DNA from: Desulfobacteraceae bacterium UBA2245
GTDB taxonomy: Bacteria > Desulfobacterota > Desulfobacteria > Desulfobacterales > UBA2245
Direction: 5' to 3'
Assembly (NCBI GenBank): GCA_002347265.1
Contig: DDYB01000011.1
Location: 111,141-175,140 of the forward strand
DNA: 64,000 nucleotides
How positions within the stretch are numbered: position 1 is the stretch's first letter; each line of letters starts with the position of its first letter. The position numbers and the translations under genes are program-made. Under the pieces are notes generated by a model. The model was not told where the DNA came from, made no database searches, and was given only the letters and a program-made list of their open reading frames with translations. This document shows positions 27,408 through 35,290 of the stretch, piece by piece.

Positions 27408-27476
27408 CCGGTCGGAAAATTCTTTCGCACAGAATCGGGCTTAATTCCGTTGCCGCCCTGAAAATGGAGAGCGTGT

Positions 27477-29237
27477 ATGAAGAAGCTCATTATTTTATTG
27501 ATCATCCTGATCAGCAACGCCGCCTTCGGCGACGAAACCTTTCCGCCGGCAGGCTGGACCGACCGTCCCAATCCCCTGGCCAGCCCGAACGCAGTCGCCG
27601 GAGGTGAAATTTCCATTTTCGCCGGCCAGTATCCCAAAAGTCTCAACTATTACCTGGACAACAATGTGCTTTCCGCAGAGATTTTCGGGGCTATTTACGA
27701 AACGCTGCTTGCGCTCAATCCCATTACGCTTGAGTATGAGCCCGGCCTGGCCGAAAAATGGACCATCTCCGAGGACCGGAAAACCTTTACCTTCTACCTG
27801 AACCCCCTTGCCCGGTGGAGCGACGGCACACCGATCACCGCCCAGGATGTCCAGTGGACCTGCGCGACCATCGTCGATCCGAAAAACCTGACCGGACCGC
27901 ACAAACTCGACATGGAACGCTTCGATCCGCCGGTGGTCATAGACGAGCGGACCATCCGATTTACGGCCCGCGACGTGCACTGGAAGAATCTGGGCGCTGC
28001 CGGCGGATTTCATATTCTGTGCAGGCATGCGTTCGAGGGCAGGGATTTCAACAAGATCAATTTTGAATTTCCCGTGGTTTCCGGTCCCTACCGGCTGGGA
28101 AAAATCCAGGAGAGTCTGGCAATTTCCATTGAAAGACGCCCGGACTGGTGGGCGCGAAACGCGCTGCGCCATCAGGGGACCGGCAATTTTCAAACCATGA
28201 AATTCAAATTCTTCGCCGAGCGGGAAAACGCCTTTGAATCCTTCAAAAAAGGAGAAATCGACCTTTTTCCCATCTACACCTCCCGAATCTGGGTTCATGA
28301 AACCCAGGGCGAGAAATTTCTGAAGAACTGGATCGTCAAGCAAAAGATTTACAATCATGCGCCGATCGGATTTCAGGGGTTTGCCATGAACATGCGTCGG
28401 CCGCCGTTTGACGATCTTCGAACGCGCAAAGCCATGGCTCTGCTGCTGGACCGCCGGAAGATGAACAGCGCCCTGATGTACGACCAGTACTTTCTGCACC
28501 GCTCTTATTTTGAAGATCTTTATTCGGCCCAGAATCCCTGTCAGAATCCGGAAATCGAACTCGACAAGCACAAGGCCCGGGAACTGTTAAACGCCGCCGG
28601 ATGGTCGGTGAATCCGAAAACAGGATATCTGGAAAAAGGCGGAAAACGGTTTTCGTTTCGCTTTCTGACACGGGAAGCCTCTTCCGAAACCTTCCTGGCC
28701 ATTTACGCCGAAGATCTCAAAGATGCGGGCATCGAGCTGATCATCGACAAAAAGGACTGGGCCGCCTGGGCCAGGGACATGGACGAGTTCAATTTCGAAA
28801 TGACATGGGCGAGCTGGAGTTCCGGCGTATTCAAGGATCCGGAAGGCATGTGGTCATCGGGCGAAGCCGAACGCCAAGGCGGAAACAACATCACCGGGTT
28901 TAAGAACCCGAGGGTGGACGCGCTGATTGAAACCCAGAAGGCGGTTTTCGATGTTCAAAAACGAAACGCCATCTGCCGGGAAATCGACAGAATCGTTGCC
29001 GAAGCCTATCCGTACGTACTTTTGTGGAATATCAATTACACCCGTCTGCTGTACTGGAACAAATTCGGAACGCCGCCGACGGTGCTGTCTAAATTCGGAC
29101 GGGAAGACAGCGCATACTGGTACTGGTGGTCGGATGTCGATGCACTGGCAGACCTGAATGATGCCGTCCGATTCGGGGATCACCTCATCCCCAGAGAGCC
29201 TGCGGTTTATTTCGACCAGATCTTCCAGGAAAATTGA
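27477..29237 (+). CDS. Periplasmic peptide-binding protein, SBP_bac_5 family (YejA-like)
   Basis: Exported solute-binding component of an oligopeptide-type ABC importer. The N-terminus KKLIILLIILISNAAFGDE is a signal peptide with cleavage after AFG and no lipobox cysteine. YEPGLAEKWTISEDRKTFTF and WSDGTPITAQDVQW are family signatures; the start AGGEISIFAGQYPKSLNYYL and the tryptophan-rich end YWYWWSDVD resemble YejA, which binds microcin C and, in some bacteria, muropeptides. No permease or ATPase gene is adjacent, so its transporter must be elsewhere. It follows dapB by 70 bases and could share its transcript. Ligand unknown. Confidence 0.88.
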   Translation: MKKLIILLIILISNAAFGDETFPPAGWTDRPNPLASPNAVAGGEISIFAGQYPKSLNYYLDNNVLSAEIFGAIYETLLALNPITLEYEPGLAEKWTISEDRKTFTFYLNPLARWSDGTPITAQDVQWTCATIVDPKNLTGPHKLDMERFDPPVVIDERTIRFTARDVHWKNLGAAGGFHILCRHAFEGRDFNKINFEFPVVSGPYRLGKIQESLAISIERRPDWWARNALRHQGTGNFQTMKFKFFAERENAFESFKKGEIDLFPIYTSRIWVHETQGEKFLKNWIVKQKIYNHAPIGFQGFAMNMRRPPFDDLRTRKAMALLLDRRKMNSALMYDQYFLHRSYFEDLYSAQNPCQNPEIELDKHKARELLNAAGWSVNPKTGYLEKGGKRFSFRFLTREASSETFLAIYAEDLKDAGIELIIDKKDWAAWARDMDEFNFEMTWASWSSGVFKDPEGMWSSGEAERQGGNNITGFKNPRVDALIETQKAVFDVQKRNAICREIDRIVAEAYPYVLLWNINYTRLLYWNKFGTPPTVLSKFGREDSAYWYWWSDVDALADLNDAVRFGDHLIPREPAVYFDQIFQEN

Positions 29238-29431
29238 AAGAACGTTGATCAGAAAACAATGCGAGCCCCGCCGGGATCCTGAATGGAAAAAGTGTGCCTT
29301 TCTTCCGGGGCTCCCATCTCCGCAGAAACCGCCTCAATAGAGCGAGGCTTGTGGTGATGATTTCTTCTCTACTGTCATCCCATTCTCCTTTGGAATGTTA
29401 TCGGTGAAACACTGATGAGATGACAGCCGAT

Positions 29432-29470
29432 CGCCATCTTCCGGCTCTGTTATGGGGCCGGAAGATGGCG
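29432..29470 (+). terminator. Long perfect hairpin after the peptide-binding protein gene
   Basis: Perfect 14-bp stem CGCCATCTTCCGGC / GCCGGAAGATGGCG with an 11-base loop, about 195 bases after the stop codon. There is no T-run on either side, so it may be a Rho-assisted terminator, an mRNA 3' stabiliser, or a remnant element. Between 29238 and 29432 nothing else was recognised. Confidence 0.45.
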
Positions 29471-29624
29471 CTTCCTGCGTTTCTCAAACTGTACGGAGAG
29501 ATATTAACTTTTTCATTTAAATTTTCAAAAAACCTAACAGTCCTGAATTATAGTATTTATACAGCATTCCCCTTGTGCTGCATCTCTGTTTTTGGATAAA
29601 TTTCTTTCAGACAAATGATAATTG

Positions 29625-29653
29625 TTGACAATAAGATATCAACATAATATAAA
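29625..29653 (+). promoter_or_regulatory. Near-consensus sigma70 promoter upstream of the MFS gene
   Basis: TTGACA at 29625-29630, a 17-base spacer, and TATAAA at 29648-29653, within a markedly AT-rich stretch (about 29500-29760). A transcript from here would have a leader of roughly 340 bases before the MFS start at 30003. No known riboswitch or short leader gene was recognised in that leader. Confidence 0.5.
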
Positions 29654-30002
29654 CCTATTAAAATGAATAAATGATATTCAGTTGTTTTTGATTTTTTTAG
29701 ATTATAATTCATCTATTTTTAAAATAGCTGTTTGCACTACAAGCCAAAAGTTCCACCAGAAATGAAATCATGATCCAAAAAACGCAAAACATTCAGAATT
29801 TTTCAGGGCTGCTCTGAAAGAATGCGCCTTATGCCCCCTGCGCTGATGTCGATTTTCAGAAATATGCACTTGAAAGCAAAGCTTCGGATTTAAAAAAACA
29901 AAACAACGGATGAAAGGAGGGAAGAAAAGACTTCGACGACTCAATTAAAAATCATTTCAAGGGGGATCAATTAAAGGTTTTTAATTACAAGGAGGAAATT
30001 AT

Positions 30003-31241
30003 ATGGCGGCTGAACAAGTAGAAACCCAAATGCCCAGATGGATTTATCTGCTTCTGGGACTGCTCGGGAGTACCACCTGCGGCATGCTTCTCTATGCGTG
30101 GAGCGTTTTTATCAAACCCCTGAACGCTGAATTCGGATGGTCCCGCTCGGAAATCGCTCTTGCCTTCGCGATCTGCTGTCTGATTTTCGGCCTGATGACC
30201 TTCCCGGCCGGTCGTCTGAGCGATAAATTCGGTCCCAGACTGGTCGTTGTCGGCGGCGGCATCATTCTGTGCATCGGCTTTATTTTATCCGGCTTCATTA
30301 CAAGCAAACTCCAGCTGTACATTACCTATGGCGTAATCGCCGGATTCGGCGGCGGGTGCATCTACCTGCCTCCCATCGCCACGGCGCCCAAATGGTGGCC
30401 TGACCGAAGGGCGCTGGCAACCGGTTTTGCCGTGGTTGGCCTGGGTCTTGGGTCTTTTCTCATGGGTCCGCTGGCCACAAAGATCATCAACAGTCCGGAT
30501 TATGGCTGGCGGTACGTGTTCTGGTACTGCGGAGCGGCCATGGGGATCATGGCGGTCATCGCCGGCCTTCCTCTGAAGTACCCCCCAAAGGGCTGGAAAC
30601 CGGCTGGATGGAATCCCCCCGCACCGGCGGCTGGGAAAAAAGCCTCTCGCGACTTCACCCATGAAGAATCCATTCGAACTCCGCAATTCTGGCTGCTGTA
30701 TCTGAGCTACTTCGCCGGTTCATTCGCCGGACTGATGGTCATCGGTCATATCGCCGCCACCGGAATCGACCGGGGTTTAACGCCGATGCAGGCAGCCGGT
30801 GCGGTCAGCGCGCTGGCCTTTGCCAATGCGGCGACCCGTATCATCACCGGCATTGTTGTCGACAAAATCGGCGTCAAGGCGGTTTTTGTGGTCTGGTTTG
30901 CACTGCAGACGGCTGCCATGCTCCTGCTGTTCCCGGCCGCATCCTCACAATGGGCACTGTGGCTCTGCGCAGCCCTCATCGGCTGGAACTACGGCGGCAT
31001 GTTCACCCTGTTCCCTGCTGCCTGTCTTGCTTACTTCGGCCCGACCGCTCAGGGCTCCAACTACGGTCTGCTGTTTACCGCGTGGGGTTTTGCCGGATTT
31101 GCCGGACCCTGGGTCGGCGGCTATCTCAAAGATACCACCGGCACTTACTATATGCCGTTTATTATCGGTGCCATCGTGGTGGCGGTTTCGGTCATCATCT
31201 CCGCCACCCTGAAAGCGCCTGCAACCAAAGATCAGGAATAG
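30003..31241 (+). CDS. OFA-type major facilitator transporter
   Basis: 412-aa inner-membrane carrier with about 12 hydrophobic helices, of the oxalate/formate antiporter (OFA) family. N-terminal RWIYLLLGLLGSTTCGMLLY, LYAWSVFIKPL and FGWSRSEIALAF are typical of OFA; the loop motif is PAGRLSDKFGPR. A cytoplasmic linker near residues 200-220 (KGWKPAGWNPPAPAAG) separates the halves. A strong AAGGAGG precedes the ATG. It stands alone between a long leader and a bidirectional terminator. The substrate is probably a small organic anion, but OFA members vary widely. Confidence 0.88.
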   Translation: MAAEQVETQMPRWIYLLLGLLGSTTCGMLLYAWSVFIKPLNAEFGWSRSEIALAFAICCLIFGLMTFPAGRLSDKFGPRLVVVGGGIILCIGFILSGFITSKLQLYITYGVIAGFGGGCIYLPPIATAPKWWPDRRALATGFAVVGLGLGSFLMGPLATKIINSPDYGWRYVFWYCGAAMGIMAVIAGLPLKYPPKGWKPAGWNPPAPAAGKKASRDFTHEESIRTPQFWLLYLSYFAGSFAGLMVIGHIAATGIDRGLTPMQAAGAVSALAFANAATRIITGIVVDKIGVKAVFVVWFALQTAAMLLLFPAASSQWALWLCAALIGWNYGGMFTLFPAACLAYFGPTAQGSNYGLLFTAWGFAGFAGPWVGGYLKDTTGTYYMPFIIGAIVVAVSVIISATLKAPATKDQE

Positions 31242-31298
31242 CCGGGATTTGCTCGGAAGTCATGATCGACCCGGTGCATCAACCTGATGCGCTTCTGC

Positions 31299-31328
31299 AA
31301 AAAAGGTCCCCGTTCGGGGACCTTTTTT
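31299..31328. terminator. Bidirectional Rho-independent terminator
   Basis: Perfect 13-bp stem AAAAAAGGTCCCC / GGGGACCTTTTTT with loop GTTC. The A/T arms give a U-run in either direction, so it ends both the MFS gene and the convergent kdnB gene. Confidence 0.92.
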
Positions 31329-31345
31329 GGCGTTTTAATGTTGGA

Positions 31346-32413
31346 TTACATTCTCAGGTAAAGCTCTTTAATGCGATCGCGCGTCATGACTGCTTTCCAG
31401 TTCCTGCCCAGAGCGTTCTCCCATAAAGGTTCAAGAACCAGGGAAACATCAACCATCTTTTCCAACTGCGACTCGCTGATTCCGGATGTAATTTTCCGGG
31501 GAAGATCGATCTCGTTCTTTTCCAGCATTTTTCTGAACACACGGACCCCTTCGGGATAAAACTCTTCCAGATAGTCAAAAACAATGGTGTTGCCGATCCC
31601 GTGATGCACACCCAGCACAAAGGCCAGCCCGTAGGAAAGCGCATGGCAGACGCCGACCTGGGAATACGCGATGCTCATGCCGCCAAAATATGAGGCCATC
31701 ATCAACTTGTCGTCGCCGGCCGGTCCGTCCTGCAAAAAAACCTCCTCGCAGAGCTGAAGCGATTTTTCCCCGTATGCCTTGCTGAAGGCGTTGAGAAAGG
31801 TGCCGTTCAGCGACTCGATATCATGAACGTAGCAGTCCATCCCCGTGTAAAACCACTGATCTTTCGGCACGCCGGCGGTGAGCTCCGGATCCAGCACGAT
31901 CTGATCAAAAACAGTGAAATCCGAATTAATGCCCAGCTTTTTTTCCGGGCCGGTCAGCACCGTGGTTCTGGACACCTCGGATCCGGTTCCGGAAAGCGTG
32001 GGAACACCCACATGATACACAGCCGGGTTTTTGATCAGATCCCACCCCTGATACTCTGCCGAGGAACCCGGATTGGTCAGCATCAGGGACACGGCCTTGG
32101 CAAGATCCATGGTGCTGCCTCCGCCGATGCCGATCACACCGGCAGGTTTTCGATCTGAAAACTCCCTGACCTGCCGGGTCAGCGCATCCACATATTTGGT
32201 TTTGGGTTCGTCATCGGCATTGACCCACAGCAGCATATCCTGACTTTGAAAAGGAACTCTTTCGCGAAGCGCCCTGTCTTTGAATACATCATCAACCATG
32301 AACACCATAAAATCGTCGGAACGCAGCCGTTTGGGCCGCAGAATGTCGTCCAGTTGACTGAAAGCCCCTCTGCCGAAGACAACATGAGAGACCACTTTAA
32401 AATTTCGAAACAT
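31346..32413 (-). CDS. kdnB: 3-deoxy-alpha-D-manno-octulosonate 8-oxidase KdnB
   Basis: Iron-dependent alcohol dehydrogenase family enzyme oxidising C8 of Kdo to an aldehyde, first step to 8-amino-Kdo. 355 aa. Blocks that I recall from Shewanella KdnB are closely matched: VVFGRGAFSQLDDI, GIGGGSTMDLAKAVSLML, NPGSSAEYQGWDLIKNP, GVPTLSGTGSEVSRT and KDQWFYTGMDCYVHDIESL; the metal-site histidines are in GVCHALSYGLAFVLGVHHG. The paired kdnA lies 81 bases upstream on the same strand, which supports this specific call over a generic alcohol dehydrogenase. AAAGGGA precedes the ATG. Confidence 0.9.
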   Translation of the reverse strand: MFRNFKVVSHVVFGRGAFSQLDDILRPKRLRSDDFMVFMVDDVFKDRALRERVPFQSQDMLLWVNADDEPKTKYVDALTRQVREFSDRKPAGVIGIGGGSTMDLAKAVSLMLTNPGSSAEYQGWDLIKNPAVYHVGVPTLSGTGSEVSRTTVLTGPEKKLGINSDFTVFDQIVLDPELTAGVPKDQWFYTGMDCYVHDIESLNGTFLNAFSKAYGEKSLQLCEEVFLQDGPAGDDKLMMASYFGGMSIAYSQVGVCHALSYGLAFVLGVHHGIGNTIVFDYLEEFYPEGVRVFRKMLEKNEIDLPRKITSGISESQLEKMVDVSLVLEPLWENALGRNWKAVMTRDRIKELYLRM

Positions 32414-32494
32414 ATCTGTTTCCCTTTCTGTTTTCCTTTATCAATGCCCGGTTATCGGCAACCTCCCGAAAAAACCAGAAATTCGTTGCAGGTC

Positions 32495-33682
32495 TCAAGC
32501 GCCCAGCGCCCGACGCATTTTCTCAATACGCAGGGCAATGTCCGCCTCGGTCCAGGACAGCTTGATCTGCATGGAGATCAGCCTCTTGATAATATTGTCG
32601 GACTGCGGCAGATGAACCCGCTCATAATCCGGGCAACGCCCTGTCAGGGTCTGCGGCAACCTGAAGGCGGAAGCCATTTTTTTGAGGTGCTCCCAGCGTC
32701 TCAGGTAGTGCCAGTTGTTGTCATACCAGTAAAAGCATCCATCCACGCCGGCCCGGCCAAGATCCAAAGCCGCCTGGCGCGTACGGTCTTCGGAAGAAAG
32801 CAAAAAGGAAAGAAAGGTCGCCGAATCCCCGTTCTCATCTGGAACCTTGCGGAAAGTCAGTCCCGGAATTGCTGTCAGCGCCTCTTTGATTGCCGTTTTA
32901 CTGGCGCGTTGAACCTCTAAAATACGATCCAGTTTTCGAAGCTGAGCCAGGCCGACAGCGGCATTCAATTCGCTGATCCGGTGATTGGTTCCAAGAATGG
33001 GATGCCCTTCGAGACCGCGATCCGACCCGACATGCTCATGGCCGTGATCGGCATAGGAATGCGCCTTCTCATACAAACCGGCATCGTTGGTAATCACGGC
33101 GCCCCCCTCTCCGCAGGTGATGGTTTTTACCGGGTCAAAGGAAAAACAGCCCATCTGTCCGAAAGCGCCGAGGGCTTTGCCCTGATAGACGGCCCCCAGA
33201 GCCTGACAGGCATCCTCGATCAACACCAGGCCCTTTCGGGCGCAAAACTGAGCAATCTCATCAATCCGGGCCATGGAGCCGCACATGTGCACCGGCAGAA
33301 TCGCCCTGGTCCGGGAAGTGACCGCATCTTCGAGCCGATCCGGATCCAGGCACAGCGTCTCGTCGATTTCCCCGAACACCGGTATCGCGCCTGCGCTGAG
33401 CACCGATTCGATGGTGGCAACAAAAGTGAACGGCGGAACCACAACCTCATCGCCGGCGCCGATTCCGCAGCAGGCCAGCGCAATATTCAGAGCCGCCGTT
33501 CCGCTGGAACAAAGATGCGCGTAGCCGACATTCAGCCGTTCGGCCAGCTCGGACTCAAAGCCTCTCGCCTTCCAGCGGCCTTTGCGCGCCTGGTCAAAAC
33601 CATACCGGAATAAAACGCCTGTCTCAAGGACCTCGTTCACCTCTTTGCGCTCTTCTTCTCCAAACCACTCAAAACCCGGCAT
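32495..33682 (-). CDS. kdnA: 8-amino-3,8-dideoxy-alpha-D-manno-octulosonate transaminase KdnA
   Basis: PLP aminotransferase that aminates the KdnB product to give 8-amino-Kdo for lipopolysaccharide. 395 aa. KdnA-like wording runs throughout: MPGFEWFGEEE at the start, SSGTAALNIAL, DEVVVPPFTFVA, DETLCLDPD, VLIEDACQALGA, the Schiff-base lysine in VKTITCGEGGAV, SYADHGHEHVG and CFYWYDNNWHYL. AAGGAG precedes the ATG by 9 bases. It lies directly before kdnB, reproducing the Shewanella gene pair. In Shewanella this sugar lowers outer-membrane charge and raises polymyxin resistance. Confidence 0.9.
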   Translation of the reverse strand: MPGFEWFGEEERKEVNEVLETGVLFRYGFDQARKGRWKARGFESELAERLNVGYAHLCSSGTAALNIALACCGIGAGDEVVVPPFTFVATIESVLSAGAIPVFGEIDETLCLDPDRLEDAVTSRTRAILPVHMCGSMARIDEIAQFCARKGLVLIEDACQALGAVYQGKALGAFGQMGCFSFDPVKTITCGEGGAVITNDAGLYEKAHSYADHGHEHVGSDRGLEGHPILGTNHRISELNAAVGLAQLRKLDRILEVQRASKTAIKEALTAIPGLTFRKVPDENGDSATFLSFLLSSEDRTRQAALDLGRAGVDGCFYWYDNNWHYLRRWEHLKKMASAFRLPQTLTGRCPDYERVHLPQSDNIIKRLISMQIKLSWTEADIALRIEKMRRALGA

Positions 33683-33772
33683 ATTTCATGTCTCCTTATG
33701 ATTTTACGGTTACGGTCGACACCGGCGCAGGGACTCAATCCGCCAGGCGCTCACGGGAACCGGGATCCCGAC

Positions 33773-35197
33773 CTAACCGCGGTCTTCAGCCTTCCCGGCC
33801 ATTTGACTGAAATAATTGCTGAAATACTCACGAATGGCGATACGGGCATACTGCGAAGCCCGGGTTCCGATGTACCGTTCATGCCCCACGACAACGGATA
33901 CCGCCAACCTGCCCGGCCCGTTTTTATCCCGGGCAAATCCGACAAACCAGTCCAGCCGCACATCACGAGACGCATTGTCGATCGATCCGGTTTTGCCCCC
34001 CAGGTTCAGCCTGGAGAGCGTTTTGTCGCTTCGATACCCGCTGAAGGCCTTGCGACAGGTTCCGGATGACACCGTTTCCTCCATCAGAGAGCCGATCATT
34101 CGGGAAGTTTCCGGGGATATCGCCCTGCCGATCATCTCCGGTTGATGCCGGTATAAGGTTTTACCGTTCTCATCCACAACGGCGTCGATAATTCCCGGCG
34201 CAATCAGCTGCCCGCGGTTGAAAACCGCGCTGGAAAGGATGGCGCCGTGCAGGGGGGAAATCGTGGTGTCGCGGTTAAAGCCGCAGGAGACTTCCGCCAG
34301 GCGGTAAGGCTCTTCGGAAAACACGACCCGGCTCAGGCTCAGGGGAAGTTCAAAATCGATATCATGATTAAAACCGAAAGCTTCGGCATGTTTCTCAAGC
34401 ACAATCGGGCCCAGCCGCAGGGCGCCGATTTTTCCGAATACCGGGTTTACCGATTGGGCAAACGCATCTTTCAGAGTAATCTTTTGCGAATAGCGATCCT
34501 CGCGATCCCGCAGTTGATGTTTGTAAAGGGTGTGTTTTCCGCCATTGAACGCAAAGACGGTCTGAGGATTGTATCCGCAGCTTTCAATGCAGGCGGCAGC
34601 CGTAACGATCTTGAAAATACTGGCTGCGGGAAATCCCGAAGTGCATGGATTCGAGGAAGCTTCGGTCTTGTCAAATCCGGTCATGGCCAGAATCCGTCCA
34701 CTGTCCGGGTCCATGACCACGATCCCCACATACCGGCAGTTGACGACATCCAGTTTCTCTATTAATACACGCTGCAGAGACGTATTGAGGCTGGTCTCCA
34801 CACGAAAAGCATGACCATCGCGTGAAATGCTGAATCGATCTTCGGTCCGGCTGAGAAGATCCTGATTTTCAAGCAGAATTCGAAGATCCTTTTTTTCCAG
34901 CATCCGATTGCCGAGCCCGGCATCCGGTTTTACCGAGGCCTTTTCGAGGCTGCCGCCGGACGCGCAGCCGACCCCGCCCAAGCCATATCCGGCATCAGAC
35001 TTTTCAGCAGCCTTGCCACAGCTGCGCACACTCGATCCGCCCATCCAGGCGAGCAGAACCGCGCATAAAACGGTAAAATAAGTCAGGTATTTCAAACGGT
35101 TTCTGCCGGCGCTTTTCCGCTTGAGATTCTCCTGATAAACGCGCCACGTCGGTCTTTTCGCACAAATCGGGACATAATTGATGTTTTTGTCGTCCAT
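33773..35197 (-). CDS. Penicillin-binding protein, transpeptidase domain only
   Basis: 474-aa membrane-anchored D,D-transpeptidase. A basic cytoplasmic tail precedes one membrane helix (YLTYFTVLCAVLLAWMG, about residues 37-53); a low-complexity periplasmic linker follows. The transpeptidase fold has all three active-site motifs: SIFK (after GFPAA), SVN in FAQSVNPVFG and KTG in LGGKTGS. There is no glycosyltransferase domain and no large dimerisation domain, so it is neither class A nor a standard PBP2/FtsI. The ATG at 35197 is chosen; an upstream in-frame start gives an unhelpful extension. Located between metG and kdnA on the same strand. Confidence 0.85.
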   Translation of the reverse strand: MDDKNINYVPICAKRPTWRVYQENLKRKSAGRNRLKYLTYFTVLCAVLLAWMGGSSVRSCGKAAEKSDAGYGLGGVGCASGGSLEKASVKPDAGLGNRMLEKKDLRILLENQDLLSRTEDRFSISRDGHAFRVETSLNTSLQRVLIEKLDVVNCRYVGIVVMDPDSGRILAMTGFDKTEASSNPCTSGFPAASIFKIVTAAACIESCGYNPQTVFAFNGGKHTLYKHQLRDREDRYSQKITLKDAFAQSVNPVFGKIGALRLGPIVLEKHAEAFGFNHDIDFELPLSLSRVVFSEEPYRLAEVSCGFNRDTTISPLHGAILSSAVFNRGQLIAPGIIDAVVDENGKTLYRHQPEMIGRAISPETSRMIGSLMEETVSSGTCRKAFSGYRSDKTLSRLNLGGKTGSIDNASRDVRLDWFVGFARDKNGPGRLAVSVVVGHERYIGTRASQYARIAIREYFSNYFSQMAGKAEDRG

Positions 35198-35290
35198 GAA
35201 GTCTTTCCCGATGCGTCCCTCGCTGTTTTCCACGGGCAAAGCCCGAATGCCGGAATAAAAATGATTGCGTATGTATCCGGTTTGTTCGGG

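Noticed and set aside
31346..32413. Generic iron-containing alcohol dehydrogenase for ethanol or butanol
   Set aside because: Specific wording and the adjacent KdnA-type aminotransferase favour KdnB.
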